From G025836975 sp048751585 (GTDB lineage: Bacteria > Pseudomonadota > Gammaproteobacteria > Burkholderiales > Burkholderiaceae_B): a stretch of 64,000 nt of DNA. Both the position numbers and the translations under genes were made by a program. Under the pieces are notes generated by a model that worked only from the letters and a program-made list of their open reading frames with translations, did not search any database and was not told where the DNA came from. How positions within the stretch are numbered: the first letter of the stretch is position 1; every line of letters starts with the position of its first letter. This document shows, in pieces, positions 50,333 to 57,531 of this stretch. Where the stretch lies: the NCBI RefSeq assembly GCF_048751585.1, contig NZ_JAZHOB010000010.1:124001-188000 (forward strand), read 5' to 3'.

Positions 50333-51823
50333 ATGGGCACTTCCGATACTGTCGGAAATCAGGCTGAAACCTTCAACTATGGTGTCGTCAGGCAATTCAC
50401 GATTGCCACCATAGTCTGGGGAGTGGTCGGCATGGCGGTCGGGGTACTGATCGCGGCGCAACTCATCTGGCCAGAACTCAATTTCAACACGCCGTGGCTA
50501 AGCTACGGCCGTCTGCGCCCATTGCACACGAACGGCGTGATTTTCGCCTTCGGCGGCAGCGCGCTGTTCGCCACGTCCTATTACGTGGTGCAGCGCACCT
50601 GTCAGGCGCGCCTGTTCAGCGACAAACTGGCCGCGTTCACCTTCTGGGGTTGGCAGGCCGTCTTGGTGGGGGCGGTCATCACGCTGCCCATGGGCTTTAC
50701 CAGCACCAAGGAGTACGCCGAGCTTGAGTGGCCCCTGGATATTCTGATTGCCCTGGTCTGGATCGCCTATGCGGTGGTGTTCTTCGGCACCATCGCCAAG
50801 CGCCGTGTCCGGCACATCTATGTGGCGAACTGGTTTTTTGGATCCTACATCCTGACCATCGCCGTCCTGCATATTTTCAATAACCTGGAAATGCCCGTTT
50901 CTTGGTGGAAATCGTATTCCATCTACGGCGGCGTGCAGGATGCCATGGTGCAGTGGTGGTACGGCCATAACGCCGTGGGCTTCTTCCTGACCACCAGCTT
51001 CCTGGGCATGATGTACTACTTCGTGCCCAAGCAGGCCGAACGCCCCATCTATTCCTATCGCCTGTCCATCGTCCACTTCTGGGCGCTGGCCTTCACTTAT
51101 ATGTGGGCGGGTCCGCATCATTTGCTGTACACCTCTTTGCCCGACTGGACCCAATCGTTGGGGATGGCCCTGTCACTGATCCTGCTGGCGCCTTCCTGGG
51201 GCGGCATGATCAACGGCATCATGACCCTGTCGGGCGCCTGGCACAAGCTGCGCACCGACCCGATCCTGAAGTTCCTGGTCGTGGCCCTGTCCTTCTACGG
51301 CATGTCCACCTTCGAGGGCTCGATGATGTCCATCCGTACCGTCAATGCGCTGTCGCATTACACCGACTGGACGGTGGGCCACGTGCATTCGGGCGCGCTG
51401 GGCTGGGTTGCCATGATCACTTTCGGCTCCTTCTACTACATGATTCCGCGCCTGTACGGACGCAGTTCCATGGCCAGCATGAAGATGGTCGAGCTGCACT
51501 TCTGGCTGGCCACCTTGGGCGTGGTGCTGTACATCAGCTCCATGTGGATCGCCGGCGTCATGCAGGGCCTGATGTGGCGGGCAACCGGCGTGGATGGCAC
51601 CCTGACCTACAGCTTCGTCGAAGCGGTCAAGGCCACTTATCCCTTTTATGTGATCCGCTTGCTGGGCGGCCTGTGCTTCCTGTCGGGCATGTGCCTGATG
51701 GCCTGGAACACCTGGATCACCGTTAAGGGCCAGCCCAAGCCGAATCCCGTTGTGTATAAGCGTAGTCCGGATCCTGTTGATCCCGCGCTGCTTGGCCCGG
51801 CATCCGCCACGGCCACGGCTTAA
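50333..51823 (+). CDS. ccoN: cbb3-type cytochrome c oxidase subunit I
   Basis: Catalytic subunit of the high-affinity oxidase, holding heme b and the heme b3-CuB centre. The 496 residues form 12 helices; conserved blocks with metal-binding His include RLRPLHTNGVIFAFGG, WWYGHNAVGFFLT, AGPHHLLYTSLPDW and DWTVGHVHSGALGWV. Ribosome site AGGGGAAG precedes ATG 50333. First gene of ccoNOQP, behind its own FNR box. Confidence 0.97.
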   Translation: MGTSDTVGNQAETFNYGVVRQFTIATIVWGVVGMAVGVLIAAQLIWPELNFNTPWLSYGRLRPLHTNGVIFAFGGSALFATSYYVVQRTCQARLFSDKLAAFTFWGWQAVLVGAVITLPMGFTSTKEYAELEWPLDILIALVWIAYAVVFFGTIAKRRVRHIYVANWFFGSYILTIAVLHIFNNLEMPVSWWKSYSIYGGVQDAMVQWWYGHNAVGFFLTTSFLGMMYYFVPKQAERPIYSYRLSIVHFWALAFTYMWAGPHHLLYTSLPDWTQSLGMALSLILLAPSWGGMINGIMTLSGAWHKLRTDPILKFLVVALSFYGMSTFEGSMMSIRTVNALSHYTDWTVGHVHSGALGWVAMITFGSFYYMIPRLYGRSSMASMKMVELHFWLATLGVVLYISSMWIAGVMQGLMWRATGVDGTLTYSFVEAVKATYPFYVIRLLGGLCFLSGMCLMAWNTWITVKGQPKPNPVVYKRSPDPVDPALLGPASATATA

Positions 51824-51834
51824 GGAGAACCGAC

Positions 51835-52491
51835 ATGAGCAAGAAAACTACCGGTTTTTCCCACAAACTGATTGAAACCAACGTCGGCCTGCTCATCATC
51901 CTGAGCATATTGGTGATTTCATTCGCCGGCCTGGTGCAGATCGTTCCGCTGTTCTTCCAGCACTCCACAACCGTGCCGACGGCTGGCGTGCAGCCTTACG
52001 AGCCGCTCAATCTTATCGGCCGGGACGTCTACATACGCGAGGGCTGCGTGGGCTGCCATTCGCAGCAGATCCGCATGCTCAGTTCCGAGGTGCTGCGCTA
52101 CGGGCCTTATTCGCTGGCGGGCGAGTCGACCTACGACTATCCCTTCCTGTGGGGCTCCAAGCGCACCGGGCCCGACCTGGCCCGGGTCGGCCAGCGGTAT
52201 TCCGATGATTGGCACCGCGTGCACTTGCGCAATCCGCGCGACGTCGTGAAGGAATCCAATATGCCTGCCTACCCATGGCTGCAGCGCAACCGCATCGACC
52301 AGGAGAATGTCCAGGATCGCATGCGCGCGCTGCGCAAGGTGGGTGTGCCCTATACCGACGAGCAGATCCAGAAGGCGCCCGAGCAACTGAAGGGCAAGAC
52401 CGAAGAAGACGCACTAGTGGCGTATCTGCAAGGCCTGGGCGTGGCCGGCCGAGAGGCGGCCGCCAAGGCGGTTTCAGAAGGAGCGCTGTGA
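51835..52491 (+). CDS. ccoO: cbb3-type cytochrome c oxidase subunit II
   Basis: Membrane-anchored monoheme cytochrome c. The 218 residues have an N-terminal helix (about 18-40) and the heme site CVGCHSQQ (Cys71-His75), with axial Met likely in ESNMPAYPWL. It follows ccoN by 11 bases with an AGGAG site, and its TGA shares one base with the ccoQ ATG. Confidence 0.96.
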   Translation: MSKKTTGFSHKLIETNVGLLIILSILVISFAGLVQIVPLFFQHSTTVPTAGVQPYEPLNLIGRDVYIREGCVGCHSQQIRMLSSEVLRYGPYSLAGESTYDYPFLWGSKRTGPDLARVGQRYSDDWHRVHLRNPRDVVKESNMPAYPWLQRNRIDQENVQDRMRALRKVGVPYTDEQIQKAPEQLKGKTEEDALVAYLQGLGVAGREAAAKAVSEGAL

Positions 52492-52664
52492 TGGCTATTG
52501 TCAATGGAATTGCAACCGTCATTGCGATGCTGACCTTTCTGGGCATCGTATGGTGGGCTTACTCGCGCGGCCGGGCCGACGCGAACCGCGAAGCATCGCT
52601 TCTGCCTTTCGCCATGCCCGATGAACGCTTGACCGATAAAGACGCAGGGGGCTCCAATGAGTGA
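52491..52664 (+). CDS. ccoQ: cbb3-type oxidase small subunit CcoQ
   Basis: A 57-residue single-span subunit that stabilises the complex. It starts MAIVNGIATVIAMLTFLGIV and continues WWAYSRGRADANREA, the typical helix-to-basic-loop transition, then a polar tail. Start overlaps the ccoO stop (TGATG), and the end overlaps ccoP by 8 bases. Confidence 0.93.
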   Translation: MAIVNGIATVIAMLTFLGIVWWAYSRGRADANREASLLPFAMPDERLTDKDAGGSNE

Positions 52665-53580
52665 TTTCGTCAGTGGCTTCTGGAGCTACTTCATCGCCAT
52701 CATCTCCATCGGCGGGATCATTTTCTGTCTGTGGCTGCTATTCACCCAGCGAGCCTGGCTGAAGAAAACCGTTCCGCAGGTCGAAGATACGGGACACGTC
52801 TGGGATGGCGACCTGACCGAACTGAACACGCCCGTCCCGCGCTGGTGGACGGTGTTCTACGTGGGACTCTGCGTCATCGCCCTGGGCATGCTGTTTTTGT
52901 ATCCCGGCCTGGGCAGCTACGAGGGCAGCCTGGGCTATACGGCGGCCAAGCAGGTCAAGGCTCAGCAAGAGGCCCTGAACGAGCAGATCCGGCCGGTATA
53001 CGCCCGGTATAAGGAAATGCCGATCACCGAGGTCGCCCGCGATGATCAGGCGCGCGAGATCGGCCAGCGGCTGTTCCTGAACAACTGTGCGCAATGCCAT
53101 GGTTCCGACGCCCGGGGCAGCGGCAATTTCCCCAACCTGGCCGATGGCGACTGGCTGTATGGCGGCGCGCCGGAGCAGATACTGCAAACCATCACCAAGG
53201 GTCGGCATGGCATGATGCCGCCCTGGAAATCGCAGATCAAGCCGGCCGAGGCGGCCGACATCGCCCAGTATGTGCGTTCCCTGTCCGGCCTGGCCAGCGA
53301 CCCGCTGCGTGTCGTGCCGGGCAAGCGCGGTTTCGAGACTTTCTGTGTTGCCTGCCACGGCGTTGAAGGCAAGGGCAACACCGCGTTGGGCGCGCCCAAC
53401 CTGACCGACAACGTCTGGCTTTACGGCAGTTCAGAGGCCTCTATCGTGGAAACCATCCTGAACGGACGCGAGAACCGCATGCCGGCCCAGGAAGGCATCC
53501 TGACCGAGGACCAGATCCGCATGCTTGCCGCATGGGTATGGGGCTTGTCCAATCAGGGAATCAGCACGGCAGCAAAATAA
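52657..53580 (+). CDS. ccoP: cbb3-type cytochrome c oxidase subunit III
   Basis: Diheme cytochrome c that takes electrons from the cytochrome c pool. The 307 residues have two N-terminal helices (about 10-30 and 66-84) joined by a cytosolic segment, then two cytochrome domains with CAQCH (144-148) and CVACH (230-234). The first helix hairpin with WDGDLTELNTPVPRWW is the usual CcoP signature. The axial Met candidates are in HGMMPPWK and ENRMPAQ. Confidence 0.96.
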   Translation: MSDFVSGFWSYFIAIISIGGIIFCLWLLFTQRAWLKKTVPQVEDTGHVWDGDLTELNTPVPRWWTVFYVGLCVIALGMLFLYPGLGSYEGSLGYTAAKQVKAQQEALNEQIRPVYARYKEMPITEVARDDQAREIGQRLFLNNCAQCHGSDARGSGNFPNLADGDWLYGGAPEQILQTITKGRHGMMPPWKSQIKPAEAADIAQYVRSLSGLASDPLRVVPGKRGFETFCVACHGVEGKGNTALGAPNLTDNVWLYGSSEASIVETILNGRENRMPAQEGILTEDQIRMLAAWVWGLSNQGISTAAK

Positions 53581-53589
53581 AGGCCACAC

Positions 53590-55089
53590 ATGAGCAGCGA
53601 ACCACCTGTCAACCCCACGACGCAAGCGCCCGCGGCGGCGCCCGCCTGGCAACCGCCGCGTGTATCGAAGGTTGGGGGTGGCGTTTCTCCGCAGGTCGAG
53701 AAGGCGCTTTCCGATGTGCGCAGCAAGATACACCCGCGCTCGGTGTCGGGTATCTTCGCGCGCTGGCGCATCGCCATGGTGTTCGTCACGCAACTGATCT
53801 TCTACGGCCTGCCCTGGCTGCAATGGAATGGCCGGCAGGCCGTCCTGTTCGACCTGGCCGCGCGCAAGTTCTACATTTTCGGCATGGTGCTGTGGCCGCA
53901 GGACGTCATCTACCTTGCCGTCCTGCTGGTCATTTCGGCTTTCGCCTTGTTTCTGTTCACCGCGATGGCGGGGCGCCTGTTCTGCGGATACGCTTGCCCC
54001 CAGACGGTCTATACCGAGATATTCATGTGGGTCGAGCGGCGCATCGAAGGCGACAGGCTGGCCCGCATCCGTCTGGACGAGCAGCCCTGGACATGGCGCA
54101 AGGTCCGCCTGAAGGCCTCCAAGCACATAATCTGGATACTGATAGCCTGGTGGACGGGATCGACCTTCATCGGCTATTTCGCGCCCATACGCGAATTGGG
54201 CATGGGCCTGCTTACCTGGTCGCTCGGGCCCTGGCAGTGGTTCTGGATGGTGTTCTATGCCTTTGCGACCTGGGGCAACGCCGGCTTCATGCGGGAAGCT
54301 GTCTGCAAGTACATGTGCCCCTATGCGCGCTTCCAGAGCGTGATGGTCGATGACGACACTTTCGTCGTCACCTATGATCACGCGCGCGGCGAACCCAGGG
54401 GCGGGCGCTCGCGCCGTATCGACCATAAGGAAGCCGGCATGGGCGATTGCGTCGATTGCAGTCTTTGCGTGCAAGTTTGCCCCACCGGCATCGATATCCG
54501 CGATGGCCTGCAGTACATGTGCATAGGATGCGGCGCCTGTGTCGATGCCTGCGATCAGGTCATGGAGAAAATGGACTATGCCAAGGGTCTTATCCGCTAT
54601 ACGTCCGGGCGGGCCATTACCGACGGCCTGACGCAAAACCAGGTTCGCAAGCGCATGTTGCGTCCGCGGGTTCTGGCTTATTCCTTGATATTGGGACTGA
54701 TCGTCATCGGATTCGCCGTGTCGCTGGCCACGCGCACGACTCTGCGCGTGGATGTCATTCGCGATCGGGGCGTACTGGGCCGCGAGGTGGCCGGCGGCAT
54801 GGTGGAAAACGTTTACCGCCTTCAGTTCATCAATACGTCGGAATCGCCGCTCAGTCTTACCCTGAGCGCAAATGGCTTGCCTGAACTATCCATCATGACC
54901 GCCGATCATGGCGCGACCACCTTGAATGTCGATCCGGCATCGAATCGGCTGGTGCCTGTCGTGCTGCGGGTTCCGGCAGGCAAGGTAAGCCCGGGCCTGT
55001 ACGATATCGAACTCACGACGGTAGGCAGGTATGGCGACGGACGCGAAACCACCGTGGTCGAGCGTTCCAGTTTTTTTGTGCCAAAATGA
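53590..55089 (+). CDS. ccoG: cbb3 oxidase accessory protein CcoG (FixG)
   Basis: Membrane Fe-S protein that reduces Cu(II) to Cu(I) for cbb3 assembly. The 499 residues have several N-terminal helices with FCGYACPQTVYTEIFMWVE, a CKYMCPYARFQS site, and two [4Fe-4S] ferredoxin motifs in CVDCSLCVQVCPTGI and CIGCGACVDACDQV. A last helix (about 360-380) carries an Ig-like periplasmic domain. It follows ccoP by 9 bases. Confidence 0.95.
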   Translation: MSSEPPVNPTTQAPAAAPAWQPPRVSKVGGGVSPQVEKALSDVRSKIHPRSVSGIFARWRIAMVFVTQLIFYGLPWLQWNGRQAVLFDLAARKFYIFGMVLWPQDVIYLAVLLVISAFALFLFTAMAGRLFCGYACPQTVYTEIFMWVERRIEGDRLARIRLDEQPWTWRKVRLKASKHIIWILIAWWTGSTFIGYFAPIRELGMGLLTWSLGPWQWFWMVFYAFATWGNAGFMREAVCKYMCPYARFQSVMVDDDTFVVTYDHARGEPRGGRSRRIDHKEAGMGDCVDCSLCVQVCPTGIDIRDGLQYMCIGCGACVDACDQVMEKMDYAKGLIRYTSGRAITDGLTQNQVRKRMLRPRVLAYSLILGLIVIGFAVSLATRTTLRVDVIRDRGVLGREVAGGMVENVYRLQFINTSESPLSLTLSANGLPELSIMTADHGATTLNVDPASNRLVPVVLRVPAGKVSPGLYDIELTTVGRYGDGRETTVVERSSFFVPK

Positions 55090-55105
55090 TTTCAGGAGGT
55101 ATCCC

Positions 55106-55342
55106 ATGTCCGACATGCAGCGCAGCAGTGCGGCCGAACCGGAAAGCGGCAAGCCGTGGTGGCGCGAACCCTGGCCCTGGATACTCATGGCCGGCCCGGC
55201 CGCGGCCATCGTCGGTTGTATCATCACCATCGTGCTGGCCGTGCAGAATTTCGGGGATCAGGCGATTACCGATGGGGGCGTCAAGCGCGGCCTGGTGGTA
55301 AGCAAGCAGGTACAGGCTCCGCCGCCGTCCGAAAAGCCCTAG
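55106..55342 (+). CDS. Short FixH/CcoH-like protein
   Basis: A 78-residue membrane protein behind a perfect AGGAGGT site. It keeps the N-terminal FixH pattern: GKPWWREPWPWILMAGPAAA, one helix (about 24-46), then DGGVKRGLVVSK, matching the DDYYKxGLAIN block of CcoH. The large periplasmic FixH domain of about 80 residues is absent and the protein ends in a Pro-rich tail. It probably still helps cbb3 assembly, since CcoH acts through its membrane part; this is inference. Confidence 0.75.
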   Translation: MSDMQRSSAAEPESGKPWWREPWPWILMAGPAAAIVGCIITIVLAVQNFGDQAITDGGVKRGLVVSKQVQAPPPSEKP

Positions 55343-55372
55343 ACAATCAAAAAAGCACAAAGGAGACTTGTT

Positions 55373-55627
55373 ATGCGTTGGCGTTCACTGATGTGGATTT
55401 TATGGCCCTCGTTCCTGGTCGGCGCGGCCACCAGTGCAACCGTGTTCGCCATGGTCGATCCCCTGGATATCGCCTTTTTCGGCTATATGGAAGCCAGCCG
55501 GCAGCAAGTGTATGCGGGCGGTTTTTTTCTTTTCTGGCTGATGGCGGCCTTGTCCAGCGCCTTGAGCCTGCATCTGGCGCCCCGCGGCCGCTTGTTTGAC
55601 GAATTCGGCGACCCCATAGAACAATGA
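55373..55627 (+). CDS. Small two-helix membrane protein of the cco locus, unknown function
   Basis: I do not recognise a family with certainty. The 84 residues begin MRWRSLMWILWPSFLVGAAT and have two membrane helices (about 5-26 and 46-68) joined by a short loop with MVDPLDIAFFGYMEASRQQV. The tail is polar (LFDEFGDPIEQ). An AAAGGAGA ribosome site lies ahead, and the gene follows the FixH-like one by 30 bases, so a role with cbb3 oxidase is likely. It converges with fnr. Confidence 0.8.
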   Translation: MRWRSLMWILWPSFLVGAATSATVFAMVDPLDIAFFGYMEASRQQVYAGGFFLFWLMAALSSALSLHLAPRGRLFDEFGDPIEQ

Positions 55628-55658
55628 GGCCGGCGGCCGATGCAAGTCGGTTGCGGAT

Positions 55659-56387
55659 TCAGCCGCAGTCGGTGCCGGCCAGCGCCTGAAGATTGCGCAT
55701 GTCCAGGATGTGAACTTCGCGTTGCTGGACCCGGATCAGGCCCTCGCGCGCAAAACGGGAAAACAGGCGGCTGACGGTTTCCAGGGTCAGGCCCAGGTAA
55801 TTGCCGATTTCCTCGCGGCTCATGCGCAAGATGAATTCACTGGCCGAATAGCCCAGCACGACAAGCCTTTGCGACAGGTTGACCAGAAAAGCGGCCAGCC
55901 GTTGTTCGGACCGCAAGGCGCCCAAAGCCATGATCAAATGATGCGAACGGCTGATTTCCTTGCTCATGAGACGGCGGAATTGCTGCTGCAGTATGGGCAG
56001 ATGCTGCGACAACTGATCCATTTCGTCTATGCGTATGACGCAGACCTCGGTGTCTTCCAGCGCGATGGCGTGCGATACATGAGTGTTGTCCAGCAATCCG
56101 TCCATGCCCAGGATTTCGCCAGGCAGCAGAAAACCGGTGATCTGCACCTGGCCGGAGGAGTCTTCCAACTGGGTCTTGATCGAACCCGACCGGATGCCGT
56201 ACACCGCTTCGGTCTTGTCGCCAAGGCGGAACAGCGCGCCTGCCTTGGGGATGCGGATGCGCTCTTTGACCAGCTCGTCCAGCTTGGTGACCTCGCTGCG
56301 CGGCATGCCCAGTGGCAGGCAGATTTCACTAAGCATGCATGTGGAGCAGCGTGTCGACTCGGGTGTAACGGAAATTTTCTTCTGCAT
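55659..56387 (-). CDS. fnr: Oxygen-sensing regulator FNR
   Basis: CRP-family regulator whose [4Fe-4S] cluster dimerises it without oxygen. The 242 residues keep all four cluster cysteines, Cys14, Cys17, Cys23 and Cys116, with the same spacing as E. coli Fnr. The recognition helix region EEIGNYLGLTLETVSRLFSR has the E--SR contacts that read TTGAT. Three exact FNR boxes in the window (paaA, CcoI-like gene, ccoN) are probable targets. Its own upstream gap of 37 bases has only one ATCAA half-site. Confidence 0.96.
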   Translation of the reverse strand: MQKKISVTPESTRCSTCMLSEICLPLGMPRSEVTKLDELVKERIRIPKAGALFRLGDKTEAVYGIRSGSIKTQLEDSSGQVQITGFLLPGEILGMDGLLDNTHVSHAIALEDTEVCVIRIDEMDQLSQHLPILQQQFRRLMSKEISRSHHLIMALGALRSEQRLAAFLVNLSQRLVVLGYSASEFILRMSREEIGNYLGLTLETVSRLFSRFAREGLIRVQQREVHILDMRNLQALAGTDCG

Positions 56388-56424
56388 GTATCAAGTATAC
56401 GGTAGCGGGGTTTTATTCCAGCAG

Positions 56425-57357
56425 CTATGACGCCAGTGTGGTTTTTTCGCCAGCGGGGCTCCAGTAGTCGGGCGAGGCATAACGGGCCTTGAGCATGTCG
56501 ATGAACAGGCGCACCCGCAGGGGCAGATGCTTGCGCTCGGGGAACATGGCGAAAATGCCATTGGCCGGGGCCGCGTAACTATCCAGCACACTGACCAGGC
56601 GGCCTTCGGCCAAGTCTTCCTGGACTTCCCACAATGAGCGCCAGGCCAGGCCGATGCCGGCCAGAGTCCACTGATGCAGCACCGACCCGTCGCTGCAGGC
56701 CATATTGCCCTTGACGCGCACGGCTCGCAGCTCCCCGTCTTGTTTCAATAGCCATCCCCGGGCTTGATTGCCCTGATTTCCGAACGACAGGCAATTGTGT
56801 TGCGCCAGGTCGTCGGGAGTGTTGGGCCGGCCGTATTCCTGAAGGTAGGAAGGGGCGGCGACGATGACTCGTTTATTGTCGGCCAGACGCAGCCCGACAA
56901 TCTGGGAGTCATCCAGTTCGCCCAGACGGATGGCGCAGTCGTAGCGTTCCTCGATCAGATCGACCAGACGGTCGCTCAAGTCCAGAGTAATGGTGACATC
57001 GGGATAAGCGGCGATGAATTCGGGTACCAGAGGAGCTACATGGCGCCGTCCGAATCCCGCCGGAGCGCTGATGCGCAGGTGTCCGCTGGGCTTGATGCTG
57101 CCTTGCGAAATGCGCGTTTCCGCATCGTTGAGCTCGCGCAGGATGCGCTGCGCCTCTTCGAACAGTTCGCTCCCTTCCGAGGTCAGCGACAGGCGGCGGG
57201 TGGAGCGCAGCAGCAGCTTGATGCCCAGGCGCGCCTCAAGCGAGCTGATGCGCCGGCCCATCATGGCCGGGGCGATGCCTTCCGCGCGGGCGGCTGCCGA
57301 CAGACTGCCCAGTGTGGCAACGGCCACAAAGCTTTCGAGTTGTTTGAATTTGTCCAT
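56425..57357 (-). CDS. LysR-type transcriptional regulator
   Basis: The 310 residues, from MDKFKQLESFVAVATLGSLS, have the LysR winged helix (1-60; SAAARAEGIAPAMMGRRISS) and an effector domain of the CrgA/AaeR-like branch (PSGHLRISAPAGFGRRHVAP). Longer starts upstream to 57417 have no support. It is divergent from clpB and ends 37 bases before fnr on the same strand. The target is unknown; the clpB gene is probably not its target because that has a heat-shock promoter. Confidence 0.88.
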   Translation of the reverse strand: MDKFKQLESFVAVATLGSLSAAARAEGIAPAMMGRRISSLEARLGIKLLLRSTRRLSLTSEGSELFEEAQRILRELNDAETRISQGSIKPSGHLRISAPAGFGRRHVAPLVPEFIAAYPDVTITLDLSDRLVDLIEERYDCAIRLGELDDSQIVGLRLADNKRVIVAAPSYLQEYGRPNTPDDLAQHNCLSFGNQGNQARGWLLKQDGELRAVRVKGNMACSDGSVLHQWTLAGIGLAWRSLWEVQEDLAEGRLVSVLDSYAAPANGIFAMFPERKHLPLRVRLFIDMLKARYASPDYWSPAGEKTTLAS

Positions 57358-57456
57358 ACTGGCGATAGGTGGGCGGCGGGCCGGTGCAAGGCCTGCCAGG
57401 TGCAATAGTATCAGCAAGGCGGCATGGCGGGCGTGTAGCCGTTGGGCTGAAATACC

Positions 57457-57486
57457 CTTGAAATCGCCTGTTTCGGCCGCACATAT
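57457..57486 (+). promoter_or_regulatory. Heat-shock sigma-32-type promoter of clpB
   Basis: CTTGAAA (57457-57463), an exact -35 for the heat-shock sigma factor, is followed after 15 bases by GCACATAT (57479-57486), a partial match to CCCCATNT. It lies about 45 bases before the clpB start. Confidence 0.6.
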
Positions 57487-57531
57487 TCACTATTCGAGCA
57501 CATGCTCTCCCATTTCAGTGAAAACCATATT

